Shown: positions 43,379-52,701, counted from the first letter of the stretch. The stretch is DNA of 64,000 nt from Trichormus sp. M33_DOE_039 (GCA_015296085.1 DVDT01000021.1:62001-126000), one strand, 5' to 3'. Notes: generated by a model from the sequence alone, not told the origin. Numbers and translations: made by a program.

Positions 43379-43440
43379 AAAAAAAGCCCCCAGTCAGGTG
43401 TTAGCCAACTAGGGGAGTTAGTTATCAGGGTGCATCTACC
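43379..43440 (-). ncRNA. NsiR1-like sRNA unit 3
   Basis: Minus strand GGTAGATGCACCCTGATAACTAACTCCCCTAGTTGGCTAACACCTGACTGGGGGCTTTTTTT; box TCAGGA (one mismatch to TCCGGA) at 43471-43476. Confidence 0.85.
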
Positions 43441-43515
43441 AATTAATTCTTCTACCTCTCACCCCCAACTTCAGGATGAATTTCTCAACATTGGCAATTA
43501 CTGTTTGCTACACAT

Positions 43516-43577
43516 AAAAAAAGCCCCCAGTCAGGTGTTAGCCAACTAGGGGAGTTAGTTATCAGGGTGCATCTACC
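43516..43577 (-). ncRNA. NsiR1-like sRNA unit 4 (near-identical to unit 3)
   Basis: Same RNA sequence as unit 3; box TCAGGA at 43608-43613. Confidence 0.85.
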
Positions 43578-43631
43578 AATTAATTCTTCTACCTCTCATC
43601 CCCAACTTCAGGATGAATTTCTCAAAATTAT

Positions 43632-43690
43632 AAAAAATCCCCAGCGGTCGCAACCGACTAGGGGAGTTAATTATCAGGGTGTATATACAT
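43632..43690 (-). ncRNA. NsiR1-like unit 5 (good hairpin, divergent 5' end, no upstream DIF1 box)
   Basis: Minus strand hairpin CCCCTAGTCGGTTGCGACCGCTGGGGATTTTTT. Confidence 0.65.
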
Positions 43691-43814
43691 AATAATAACA
43701 TATTTATGGTATCATAAAATACGTAATCTTCTCCAGATTGCTGGGATTTTCCTTAAAAATTAGAAATTTTGCCCTATTTCCTAGGATGAAATAGACTGGA
43801 AATATTAGTGATAG

Positions 43815-43874
43815 AAAAAACCCCTAGTTAGGTGTTAGCCAACTAGGGGAGTTGAAGATCAAGGTGCATCTACC
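43815..43874 (-). ncRNA. NsiR1-like sRNA unit 6, closest to hetF
   Basis: Minus strand hairpin CCCCTAGTTGGCTAACACCTAACTAGGGGTTTTTT; TCCGGA at 43905-43910. Confidence 0.85.
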
Positions 43875-44053
43875 AATATAGTGTTCTGGGCGGATGCCAA
43901 CTAATCCGGATAAAGTTGTAAATGTAGAGAAAGGAAAACCACTGTTTTGGAAAAAATCAGTAGTCGAATCTATTTACAGTATAAAAAGGAGCAAAAAATC
44001 GAATTGAAACTTTTGCGTTTCAAATTAGATTGAGGAGGCAAACGAGAGAAGTT

Positions 44054-46546
44054 GTGACCCAGGAATTTCACATTTCCGTGACTCCAGTAGGGCAGAATGA
44101 CTACTTGGTACGGACGGAACAAGTCGCGACAGGGGTTCCATTGGCAGAAGAGTTAGTGACCTGGCCTGTGGCTGATTGGTTAGCTATGGCTGGTCATTTG
44201 ATGAACGACCCCTTAAAGACAGTATTACAGGGAGAAATGATCGCTCCTAGTGCGATCGCCAAAAACTCTGTAAACTTAGTGGCATTGGGACAACAACTTT
44301 ATAATGCACTGTTTCAAGGTACGCTCAGAGATAGTTGGATTACTGCCCAAGGGATCGCCCAGAATCAACAACAAGTGCTAAGGCTACGTTTAGGGCTTAA
44401 GGATAATAGGTTAGCACGTCTACCGTGGGAAGTTATGCACGCAGGCGATCGCCCCCTAGCAACTGGCCCCTACATTGCCTTCTCTCGCTTCCAAAGTGGC
44501 ATTTCTCCAGCCTCTCGCGTACCTTCCAGCAATCGATCTCAACTCCCAGAAGATGGTGTAATTCGGGTGTTGATGGTGTTAGCTTCCCCTTCAGATCAAG
44601 CTAGTTTAGATTTACTCAAACAAGAAGCCATCAAACTGCAAGCAGAACTGCACCGTCAACTACCTAGATCCTTAAATAGTGGTCATTATCTGCCAGAAAT
44701 TGAACTCACCTTGTTAGATCAGCCAGGGAGAGAAGAATTAACCCAGGCTTTAGAACAAGGCAGATTTCATGTCCTCCACTATTCAGGGCATAGTAATTTA
44801 GGGCCGAATGGCGGTGAAATTTATTTAGTCAGCAATAGAACAGGCTTGACAGAAACCCTCACAGGCGACGATTTAGCGGGGTTGCTAGTCAACAACAACA
44901 TCAAAATGGCGGTATTTAACTCCTGTTGGGGAACATACTCCGCTACCACCGATATTCCTAAGGACTCTTGGGAACGTAACTTGACAGAAAGCTTAGTCAA
45001 GCGGGGTATTCAAAGCGTTTTGGCAATGTCAGAAAGAATTCCTGATGAAGTAGCACTCACACTTACCCAATTGTTTTATCGCAACCTTAGCCAAGGCTAT
45101 CCTGTAGATTTATGCGTGAGTCGAGTGCGTCAGGGATTAATTTCTGCCTATGGTTCGCACCAGATGTATTGGGCATTACCAATTTTATACCTCCAGCCGG
45201 AATTTAACGGTTTTCTCTACCCCAAAACTGCTGCCTATAATCATGCAGATGCCTTGGCGGAGTATAGCCCACCTCTCACTGCTAGTTCCAGTCCCACAGC
45301 TAGCTATTCTGCTGTCGTCGATCCGGATATGTCTGTACCAATTGAGGGAACGATTCCCTCAGAATTAGCCCGTGAAAATTCTGGCTTAGACTGGTTGGGA
45401 GAAGATACTTGGGGTGATTTAGTTGATGAAATTGCTTATGATGATCCCACCTATGCAGAAGATTGTGCTTTTGTGTCTGATATCTTTCGCCAACTAGATC
45501 AGCCAATTACTGAGAATGAAATACCTGAAACACCTCAGGAAATCAGACATCAAAGGCCAGATCAAACTGCGCTAGAAAGGCAGATGACTGCTTTACCTAG
45601 AGAAACAGAGTCACCAAGCATTGTACCCGTGACTAACAATGGCAGTTTTCCAAACTCACTGACAAATTTGCAGAATTTACATCCTTCATCATCAAGAACA
45701 CGCCAACGTCGTCAAAAGACATCAATTTTGGCTGTGGTGGGGGCGGGTGCGATCGCTACCCTGTTAGCTTTGACTTGGTGGTGGCAAAATCGCCAATCAT
45801 CCTTATCTGATATTCCTCCTATCCCTACCCAGTCTGCGCCCAGCCAGACCCCAGCAGATATCCGACAAATGCCTACGGAAATGGTGACAACCATTGCTAC
45901 AGAGAAATTAAATCAAGGTGACTTAGAAGCAGGGTTAGCAGCAGTAGAAGAATTACTCAATCGTAATGTGCTACCTGCTGCGGAAACAGCTTTGAATTTG
46001 ATTCCCTCCCAGCAGATCCAAAAGCCATCTGTTAACTTTCTCAAAGGGCGATTAGCTTGGCAATCTCTCAGAACAGGAGATACAAAATATAGCGTTGATG
46101 ATGCTCGTCGTTACTGGGAAAATGCTGTTCGGGGTAATCCAAATTCGTCTGAATATAAGAATGCTCTAGGTTTTGCCTATTATATGGAAGGAAACTTGAA
46201 TGAAGCCAATGCTTCTTGGTTACAAGCTTTGAATTCAGCACTGGAAAGGCAAAATTCCGATTCTCAGACACAACTACCTCCTGAGGCCTTAACTTCCTAT
46301 GCTGGTTTAGCTATGGGAATGTATAAATCTGCACAAAATTTATCAGGAAATAAACGGACTCAATATCTCAAAGAAGCCATCAAATCACGGCAAACCGTCC
46401 TCAAACAAGACCCGTTAAATTTCCAAGTCGATAAATTAAGCAACCATTGGCTGTGGACAGAGGAGATGATACGAGATTGGCGATCGCTCCTTCAAGAAAA
46501 AAGTACCGAGGCGATGACCTCTGGTCTGTTGGAGACCATCGCATAA
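44054..46546 (+). CDS. hetF: HetF, CHAT (caspase-like) protease with TM and C-terminal repeat region; ORF track starts at upstream TTG 44030, GTG at 44054 is likely
   Basis: VTQEFHISVTPVGQNDYLVRTEQVATGVPLAEELVTWPV; CHAT His in HVLHYSGHSNLG and Cys in FNSCWGTYSATT; TM ILAVVGAGAIATLLALTWWW; located beside the NsiR1 array. Confidence 0.92.
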   Translation: MTQEFHISVTPVGQNDYLVRTEQVATGVPLAEELVTWPVADWLAMAGHLMNDPLKTVLQGEMIAPSAIAKNSVNLVALGQQLYNALFQGTLRDSWITAQGIAQNQQQVLRLRLGLKDNRLARLPWEVMHAGDRPLATGPYIAFSRFQSGISPASRVPSSNRSQLPEDGVIRVLMVLASPSDQASLDLLKQEAIKLQAELHRQLPRSLNSGHYLPEIELTLLDQPGREELTQALEQGRFHVLHYSGHSNLGPNGGEIYLVSNRTGLTETLTGDDLAGLLVNNNIKMAVFNSCWGTYSATTDIPKDSWERNLTESLVKRGIQSVLAMSERIPDEVALTLTQLFYRNLSQGYPVDLCVSRVRQGLISAYGSHQMYWALPILYLQPEFNGFLYPKTAAYNHADALAEYSPPLTASSSPTASYSAVVDPDMSVPIEGTIPSELARENSGLDWLGEDTWGDLVDEIAYDDPTYAEDCAFVSDIFRQLDQPITENEIPETPQEIRHQRPDQTALERQMTALPRETESPSIVPVTNNGSFPNSLTNLQNLHPSSSRTRQRRQKTSILAVVGAGAIATLLALTWWWQNRQSSLSDIPPIPTQSAPSQTPADIRQMPTEMVTTIATEKLNQGDLEAGLAAVEELLNRNVLPAAETALNLIPSQQIQKPSVNFLKGRLAWQSLRTGDTKYSVDDARRYWENAVRGNPNSSEYKNALGFAYYMEGNLNEANASWLQALNSALERQNSDSQTQLPPEALTSYAGLAMGMYKSAQNLSGNKRTQYLKEAIKSRQTVLKQDPLNFQVDKLSNHWLWTEEMIRDWRSLLQEKSTEAMTSGLLETIA

Positions 46547-46594
46547 TCATAGATAGATGCGCGTGCGATCGCCTACACCTAAACAGCAACAAGC

Positions 46595-47179
46595 ATGGAA
46601 CTAGAAGTTTTACTGCGAAACCGACGTAAGATTCGCGCCATAGGTTTTGACGATGCTCCCTTTATTCGCCAAGCAGGAAAACCTGTCGGTGTAGCAGGGG
46701 TGATTTGCGCTGATACTCGTTTTGAGGGTATGGTTTGGGGAGAAATAGAACCTGATGGTTGGGATGCTACAGAAAAAGTTTCTCAGCTACTACTTGGGGG
46801 CAAATTTTTATCACAGCTACACGTAGTGTTACTAGATGGCATTTCTCTAGGTGGTTTAAACATTATAGATTTGCCCTTGTTAGCAGAAAAGTTACAGCTT
46901 CCGTGCATTGCAGTCATGCGAAAGCAACCTAATCTGAATGCTATGATGTATGTTATAAAACAACTCCCATATCCAGAAAAACGCCTAGAGATTTTGCGTC
47001 GTGCTGGTTGTGTGCATGAATATTCACCTTTTTATTTTCAAGTTTGCGGTGTTGAGCCTGAAATCGCCGCCCAAGTGTTGCAACAACTTACAGACTGCGG
47101 CCATGTTCCAGAAGCATTACGCCTAGCTCACTTGATAACCTCAGCAGTAGTAAAAGGGGAGAGTGGAAGACAAGCTTGA
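46595..47179 (+). CDS. DUF99 family protein
   Basis: KIRAIGFDDAPF...GVAGVICADTRFEGMVWGEIEPDGWDATEKV...VVLLDGISLGGLNIIDL. Confidence 0.85.
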   Translation: MELEVLLRNRRKIRAIGFDDAPFIRQAGKPVGVAGVICADTRFEGMVWGEIEPDGWDATEKVSQLLLGGKFLSQLHVVLLDGISLGGLNIIDLPLLAEKLQLPCIAVMRKQPNLNAMMYVIKQLPYPEKRLEILRRAGCVHEYSPFYFQVCGVEPEIAAQVLQQLTDCGHVPEALRLAHLITSAVVKGESGRQA

Positions 47180-47224
47180 TGAGACACTTGTTGATCGCAC
47201 AGCAACTCACATATCTCTTTGTAT

Positions 47225-48316
47225 TCAGGTCACTTCTGTCTTCTTCAACTCCCCTAAACTTTGTATTTGCAGCTGATCGTATCCTGCGGCTTGCAGTGGC
47301 TTGATGACATCTTGTTGCAAGTCTGGCACATAACAGGCTATGAGATGGGCTTGATGCTCTGGAAACATCCGAACTTCTCCTATAGCTGCCGGCAAGATGC
47401 AAGATTCACCTTGCTCCAATCGCTCGATACCAGAGCTAAATTCTAGCTGTACAACATTGCCGACATTGGAGAGAATTAGGCAACGGTGGGGGTGAGATGG
47501 TTCTGAATGTGGTTCATTTAAAATCCAGTGTTCCAGAGCAAAGTAACGACTAGCACAGCCAAAAATTCGAGAATTAGCTGCCGATTGTAACTTTAACCCA
47601 CTGTTTGGACGAGGTTGATAATGGTTTTTTAGCTCATCAAGGGCTGCATTAATATTTGCATACCAATCTTGTTGGCTGTACTTGTTTCCATACAAATCCG
47701 TCGGCATCACGGATTGAGCTAAATTTGAGGTTTGTTGAATTTCAAAAACCAGTGTATCTGGGCCGAAGGTGTGAAGGATACCTGCCGGGACGTAAACAGT
47801 ATCGCCGGCTTGAATTGAGTGACGCACTAGAACAGAATCGTAATCACAGGCTGCAAAAGCTTCAAATAATTGCTCCCGTGTAAAGTCTGCCTTGAGTCCA
47901 GCCAAGACCGTTGCCCCTGGTGCTGCCCAAAGAATGTGCCAAGCCTCGGTTTTACCGTTTGGTTCGTTGTGTAGATGCCGAGCCGTTTCATCATCGGCGT
48001 GGAGATGTACGGGCAGCATATGAGAAGCATCAATAAATTTGGACAGTAACGGAAAATGTGGCCCTTGCCAGCCCTGACCAACCAGCTCATGAGGATAAGC
48101 TAATGTGATTTCATGTAAGGTACGGCCAGCCAAAGAACCATTAACCACAGTCCCAGTTTTGTCTTTGTAGTCGCTGACTTCCCAGGTTTCGGCTAATATC
48201 CCGGCAGGTAAACCACGTTTTCCCAGACGTTCTGCAATCAGCCGTTCGCCAAAAGTGTATTTTTGGATATTAGTAGTTAACTTCAATGGATACCAATCCA
48301 TGAAAATTTGACCCAA
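47225..48316 (-). CDS. manA: Mannose-6-phosphate isomerase, class I
   Basis: PLLSKFIDASHMLPVHLHADDETA, KTEAWHILWAAPGA, GDTVYVPAGILHTFG, VFEIQQTSNLA. Confidence 0.9.
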   Translation of the reverse strand: MGQIFMDWYPLKLTTNIQKYTFGERLIAERLGKRGLPAGILAETWEVSDYKDKTGTVVNGSLAGRTLHEITLAYPHELVGQGWQGPHFPLLSKFIDASHMLPVHLHADDETARHLHNEPNGKTEAWHILWAAPGATVLAGLKADFTREQLFEAFAACDYDSVLVRHSIQAGDTVYVPAGILHTFGPDTLVFEIQQTSNLAQSVMPTDLYGNKYSQQDWYANINAALDELKNHYQPRPNSGLKLQSAANSRIFGCASRYFALEHWILNEPHSEPSHPHRCLILSNVGNVVQLEFSSGIERLEQGESCILPAAIGEVRMFPEHQAHLIACYVPDLQQDVIKPLQAAGYDQLQIQSLGELKKTEVT

Positions 48317-48393
48317 TCATACATCCAGTTTCTACGTAGTCATGGGGCAATGCTTCTATCTACAGGATAATAAAGTTCTGCCGCAAGATTGAG

Positions 48394-49146
48394 TTAAATT
48401 CTTTCACAAACTAAGACAGTTCCCTTTTCCCCGCGAGTAATGCGTAGTTCTTCGTCAAGATAGAGAATAGACAGACGACCTTTGGGCGATCGCTCCATTG
48501 TAAAAGCTACTTCTCCAGTTGTAGGATTGATACCTTGTGGGGGAACTAACCCAAACATCAACCACAAGACGACAGACATCAAATTCTCTTTGAAAGTTCG
48601 TTTTGTCGGTTTACTTTGCTGACCAAAAACAGCTTGCCAATCATTGATTTTATTTGGGTCTTGCGGTGCTAAAATTCCCCCAGTGAATCTGACTTGCAGC
48701 ACTGTATCACTAATAGGTTGGCAGACTCCTAAGTTGCGAACTATTCCAGAAAGTTGAGGAAAAGACTCATCAATAATTGTAAATTCCACCACAATATCAT
48801 GGGTGCGTTGTTCACCATTATTGAGTGGAAATACAGGTTGCAGTACTCGGTCAATAACTAATTTCAATCCAGTTGGCTGAAACATATTAAAAGCCAAGCG
48901 ACCAAGTGTATAAGCAAACTTACCATTAGGAAGCAATTCCCCTCCGGGAAAATTCGGCGCACTAATCAATAACCATGTGCCATCCATGAGTGTGTTTTTA
49001 TGGGTTGGTGCTGGCTCCGAGTTCACAGCTTGGAGATTTTCAATAGCAGCAATTACGGCTTTATCTTTGGTATTGCCATTGTTAGCAGCTAGTGCCTGAC
49101 GCAAAGCTGTTTTAGCCTCTGTACATTTCCCTGTATTGACTGCCAT
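48394..49146 (-). CDS. PAP/fibrillin family (plastid lipid-associated) protein
   Basis: LMDGTWLLISAPNFPGGELLPNGKFAYTLGRLAFNMFQP...; C-terminal LSILYLDEELRITRGEKGTVLVCERI. Confidence 0.85.
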   Translation of the reverse strand: MAVNTGKCTEAKTALRQALAANNGNTKDKAVIAAIENLQAVNSEPAPTHKNTLMDGTWLLISAPNFPGGELLPNGKFAYTLGRLAFNMFQPTGLKLVIDRVLQPVFPLNNGEQRTHDIVVEFTIIDESFPQLSGIVRNLGVCQPISDTVLQVRFTGGILAPQDPNKINDWQAVFGQQSKPTKRTFKENLMSVVLWLMFGLVPPQGINPTTGEVAFTMERSPKGRLSILYLDEELRITRGEKGTVLVCERI

Positions 49147-49287
49147 AGTGTGGAAATTTTTGAGTTCAACTGAATGCTAATTTAGACCATCAACTAATTT
49201 TCTGGTAGTTGATTAGTCATTGAAAATTGCTCAAGTTTGAGCCTGGTGAATATAGTTGCTTGTTGTGCTTTGGATAAGACAAAAATT

Positions 49288-50724
49288 TTACCGATTTTTT
49301 TCTGGCAAATTTCTAGCTGGGATTTCCTCTCCTTGATAAAACTGTCGCTCCAACTTACCCAAACCGAACCAAATCAAAATCCCAGATATTATCACCAGGG
49401 TAGAAGCAACCACGATAATGATAGAAATGTGACTCTGAGTCAACATTAATAAGGGAAGCAACCCCCAAACTAAAGCTGTCACTAATGCTACTCCTAATCT
49501 CAAGCTTTGCAACTGAGTTAATGCAGATCTACAACTAGCGCATTTTTTTGTATGAGAATGATATCTATCGAGTAATACCTCTTTTGAGAGTGGCGGTGGT
49601 AGAGACTCTGCTTTGAATGGTTCAGCTTTGTATTGCTTTACCCAAGAACGAAACTCAGATACAAAAAGGTCGGCTTTGGTTGGTAAATAAAACGCTTGAG
49701 TAAAATTGGCACTACCACCAAGTTTTTCGAGATAGCGTTCTTGGTAATGTAAAAAAATCTGATCGTCTTCGAGGACGCGATTTTGACCAAGATGAGAATA
49801 CCAGCGTGGAGTCAGTTTCAGAAAAAGTCCTGGTAATTTAGATGAGAACTTGAAAGGAAAACGGGCAAATAAGCGGCACTCTCCCTTGCGAATAGGAGTT
49901 GCGTAGACAACTGTTAAGGTTCTGCCATACTGCTTGGATGTGAGGTCATGCCACATCAATGCGGGAGCAATGAACGTAGTATCCTGCCGTCCTAAAGTCC
50001 CTTTGCGCGGGCCTTCTGCCCAAGTCCCTTTAAATCCCCACTTGCCAGATTCTATAATTTCTAGATCGATAGGAGAAACATTAGCTCGATTACCGACAGT
50101 ACGGTGATGGGTGTAAGGAATATGGCTGGTGTCAAGAACATTTTCCATTAATGTCAGTGCATCATAGGGTAAATCTCTAAAGGTGTTCAGGCAAATCCAA
50201 CCATCAGGGTCTTGTTCTAGTGGTTCAACGATAGGAACTTTAGTTTTAGCTGCATTCTCGGCCCGACCAGGATAGACGAACAACATTCCTTGCCGAACTG
50301 TGGTGGCTAGTGTCGCTACACAAGCCCGTTGAGAACTTGCTGCTTTTGTTTGTTGTGTTTGCTGTGGTATGTTCTCACATTTACCTGTTCCCGAAAAAGC
50401 CCAGCCATGATAAGGACATTCTAGCCATCCCTCATGATTAATTCTGCCTTCCGACAGTGGTGCTAAACGGTGTGGGCATTGGTCTATAAATGCTCGCCAT
50501 GTTTGCTCATGTTTGTCCCACCACAGAACAATATCTTGCTCTAGCAAGGTGAAGCGAGTTGGTTGAGATTTGTTTAAGTCTTCAATGTAGGAAACAGGAT
50601 ACCAAACTTCTTGCCAATCAAATTTATCTGGATCTATTCCCCCAGCCGGTAACTGTTGTAATGCGCTAGTTTGGAATTTTACTTCTTGTTGAGAATTCTC
50701 TTGAGGTAAAACACTGTTGGACAT
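49288..50724 (-). CDS. Rieske 2Fe-2S / pheophorbide a oxygenase-like (PaO) protein
   Basis: Rieske CPHRLAPLSEGRINHEGWLECPYHGWAF; non-heme iron NVLDTSHIPYTHH; C-terminal TM and CxxC (KKCASCRSAL). Confidence 0.92.
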   Translation of the reverse strand: MSNSVLPQENSQQEVKFQTSALQQLPAGGIDPDKFDWQEVWYPVSYIEDLNKSQPTRFTLLEQDIVLWWDKHEQTWRAFIDQCPHRLAPLSEGRINHEGWLECPYHGWAFSGTGKCENIPQQTQQTKAASSQRACVATLATTVRQGMLFVYPGRAENAAKTKVPIVEPLEQDPDGWICLNTFRDLPYDALTLMENVLDTSHIPYTHHRTVGNRANVSPIDLEIIESGKWGFKGTWAEGPRKGTLGRQDTTFIAPALMWHDLTSKQYGRTLTVVYATPIRKGECRLFARFPFKFSSKLPGLFLKLTPRWYSHLGQNRVLEDDQIFLHYQERYLEKLGGSANFTQAFYLPTKADLFVSEFRSWVKQYKAEPFKAESLPPPLSKEVLLDRYHSHTKKCASCRSALTQLQSLRLGVALVTALVWGLLPLLMLTQSHISIIIVVASTLVIISGILIWFGLGKLERQFYQGEEIPARNLPEKNR

Positions 50725-51101
50725 GGTGACAATTGCAAAATTATGCTACTTTTTATCCACCAAAAATATAGCTATTTTTTAATCCTATTGGTAGGAATAA
50801 ATTTGAGCAATCATTCTTGAGTCTCAAGTGACTCAGTGTCTATTTTGCTAATTTACATTCAGCATAAATAATCTCATTCTGTAGTTAGAGGTCGGTTAAA
50901 AGGATACATAGTTAATTGTTAACTAACGCCGTGTGCAAATTTTTTGGTAACCTAACCCCCAACCCCTTCCCTACAAGGAAAGGGGAGCAAGAATCAAAGC
51001 ATCTTCCCTACAAGGAGATGGGTTTCGATAATCAGTTGCACATCGCATTAACTAGCAATAACAAAGAATCAAATAAAGCGTATAAGAACCTGCAACAGAT
51101 G

Positions 51102-51227
51102 CTGTTCAAGCGTCCCGCGCAACCAGCAGAACTAGCACCTGTATACGTGCTGCTAGCTTCGGATGAAGCAAGTTATATATCGGGCGCGGTCATTACTGTG
51201 ATTGGCGACCAGCCAGTTCTTCCATAA
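51102..51227 (+). pseudogene. C-terminal remnant of a short-chain dehydrogenase (SDR)
   Basis: LFKRPAQPAELAPVYVLLASDEASYISGAVITVIGDQPVLP matches SDR C-terminal pattern but no Rossmann core precedes it. Confidence 0.75.
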
Positions 51228-51436
51228 CGTTGCAATCCCTCGTTACTGATGCAGCGATCGCACCAAGATTTTGCTAGAGGCGATCGCTCTATCTAAAAAC
51301 AGAGCCAAATCGCATTTATGCCATAACAGATATCTTGGCAGATTACGTATAAGTATGCCTCCCTATATAGTCTCATAGAAATATGTAGTACAAGTCTAAT
51401 CTCAGCAATTAGATGCTTGGAAAAATATTTACCTGA

Positions 51437-51745
51437 ATGTTTCAATTTATTCAAGAATTGCAGCTAAAAATGATGGAAAATACATTAATTGATAAAACCT
51501 TCCGTGACAGTGATGGTAATGTTGTCATCGCTCAAATGCCGAACCCACCGCTAATAGTATGGGTAGTAGCTACTTTGCTATCTCTAGTTTTTACAACTGG
51601 CAAAATCAATACAGTGTTAGATGTAGTGTCAACTGGGTCGTTATTTACTTGGGCGTGGTTGGAACTATTTCAAGGTGTTAATTATTTTCGCAGATCGCTA
51701 GGTCTTGTTGTCTTGATTGGTCTTATTGCTTCAAAAGTGATCTAA
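51437..51745 (+). CDS. Small hypothetical membrane protein
   Basis: 102 aa with two hydrophobic segments. Confidence 0.55.
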   Translation: MFQFIQELQLKMMENTLIDKTFRDSDGNVVIAQMPNPPLIVWVVATLLSLVFTTGKINTVLDVVSTGSLFTWAWLELFQGVNYFRRSLGLVVLIGLIASKVI

Positions 51746-51955
51746 TTGACATTGCCGAGGACTATGAGGTTTGCAAATCGCTAGAAGTGCTGGCTGATTG
51801 GCAACCTTCCTCATGAATTTAGCTCGGCAAGTATCAAAGTCAGTGAGACGCAACGTCAAAGACCAAACCCGATTCTTATGTTTTTCTGAGGTATCCAGAC
51901 ATTTTCCGGTGTTAATATCCCAAATCTTCACCCTTTGGTCAATCGCTGGCTCTTT
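51731..51955 (-). pseudogene. WD40-repeat protein remnant
   Basis: Minus strand RVKIWDINTGKCLDTSEKHKNRVWSLTL, a lone WD40 blade overlapping the end of the adjacent CDS. Confidence 0.65.
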
Positions 51956-52686
51956 CTATTTAAGCGATCGCCTAACTGTTTCTGTTTTTGGGTTAATATC
52001 TCAATTTGCTGGCTACGAACGGCACTCAGTTCTTGACTTAATAGCTTACTAGTTGGTAATTTATTGCTGTCTAATTGAACATCAATTGCGTGTATTTCTC
52101 CAATTTTGAAGGTGATACCTTTAGGAGATTGATAAATACTTTTGTTATTCTGATCCAACACTTCAATAGTGATCTCTGGCTTTTTTTCTCCGAATTCTTT
52201 TAATAAATCTTCGCTATATTCCAAACGATAGTAACCCTCTTTATCTGTGACTGTTCTACCAAGACGATCATCTAATTTGCGATCGCCACTAGAAGCTTTG
52301 ATGGTAACGTTAGGTAGGCTGATTCCAGTTTTCTCATCTACGATACGACCTGCTAAAACAAAGCGATCGCTCGGTTTAGTAAATATTGCTTGGCGACGTA
52401 AATCAGCGATTTGTTCAAGGAACTGTTGTCGTTGGAGTAAACCAGTTCTGATCGCTTCAGTACGCACTCGAACTTCCGTACGCTGTTGTTCGCGGTCTTG
52501 GTGATAATCTGTATTAATTTGATTGGTCAAGTCCTGCACAAACTTTACAGCACCTTGCGGTATTTCTAAGTTTGATAAATCTTGCCTAGTCTGTGTGTTC
52601 TCTGCTTGAGTTACTAATGCTTGAAAATCTTCAACTAACTTGTTAGCAAAATCCGCTAAGTTAATTTTGAGGCGGTCATTATTCAT
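51928..52686 (-). CDS. Carboxypeptidase-regulatory-like (CarboxypepD_reg) domain protein at end of phage-tail-like operon
   Basis: RFVLAGRIVDEKTGISLPNVTIKASSGDRKLDDRLGRTVTDKEGYYRLEYSEDL. Confidence 0.75.
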   Translation of the reverse strand: MNNDRLKINLADFANKLVEDFQALVTQAENTQTRQDLSNLEIPQGAVKFVQDLTNQINTDYHQDREQQRTEVRVRTEAIRTGLLQRQQFLEQIADLRRQAIFTKPSDRFVLAGRIVDEKTGISLPNVTIKASSGDRKLDDRLGRTVTDKEGYYRLEYSEDLLKEFGEKKPEITIEVLDQNNKSIYQSPKGITFKIGEIHAIDVQLDSNKLPTSKLLSQELSAVRSQQIEILTQKQKQLGDRLNRKSQRLTKG

Positions 52687-52701
52687 TGCTACCCTCCGAA
52701 T

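Noticed and set aside
43119-43549. ORFs 43119-43304 and 43355-43549 on the plus strand
   Set aside because: Both read through the antisense of the sRNA repeats; the shared peptide (QLGELVIRVHL) is only a by-product of the repeat sequence
42994-43910. CRISPR array
   Set aside because: Repeats are ~62 nt, divergent, spacing is irregular, each has a promoter-like box and terminator hairpin, and no cas genes are near
46068-46629. Small ORFs on both strands over the end of hetF
   Set aside because: Overlap hetF or the hetF-DUF99 junction without recognisable domains
50916-51100. N-terminal part of ORF 50916-51227
   Set aside because: NLTPNPFPTRKGEQ-type translation comes from a common cyanobacterial intergenic repeat; only the C-terminal SDR stub is meaningful
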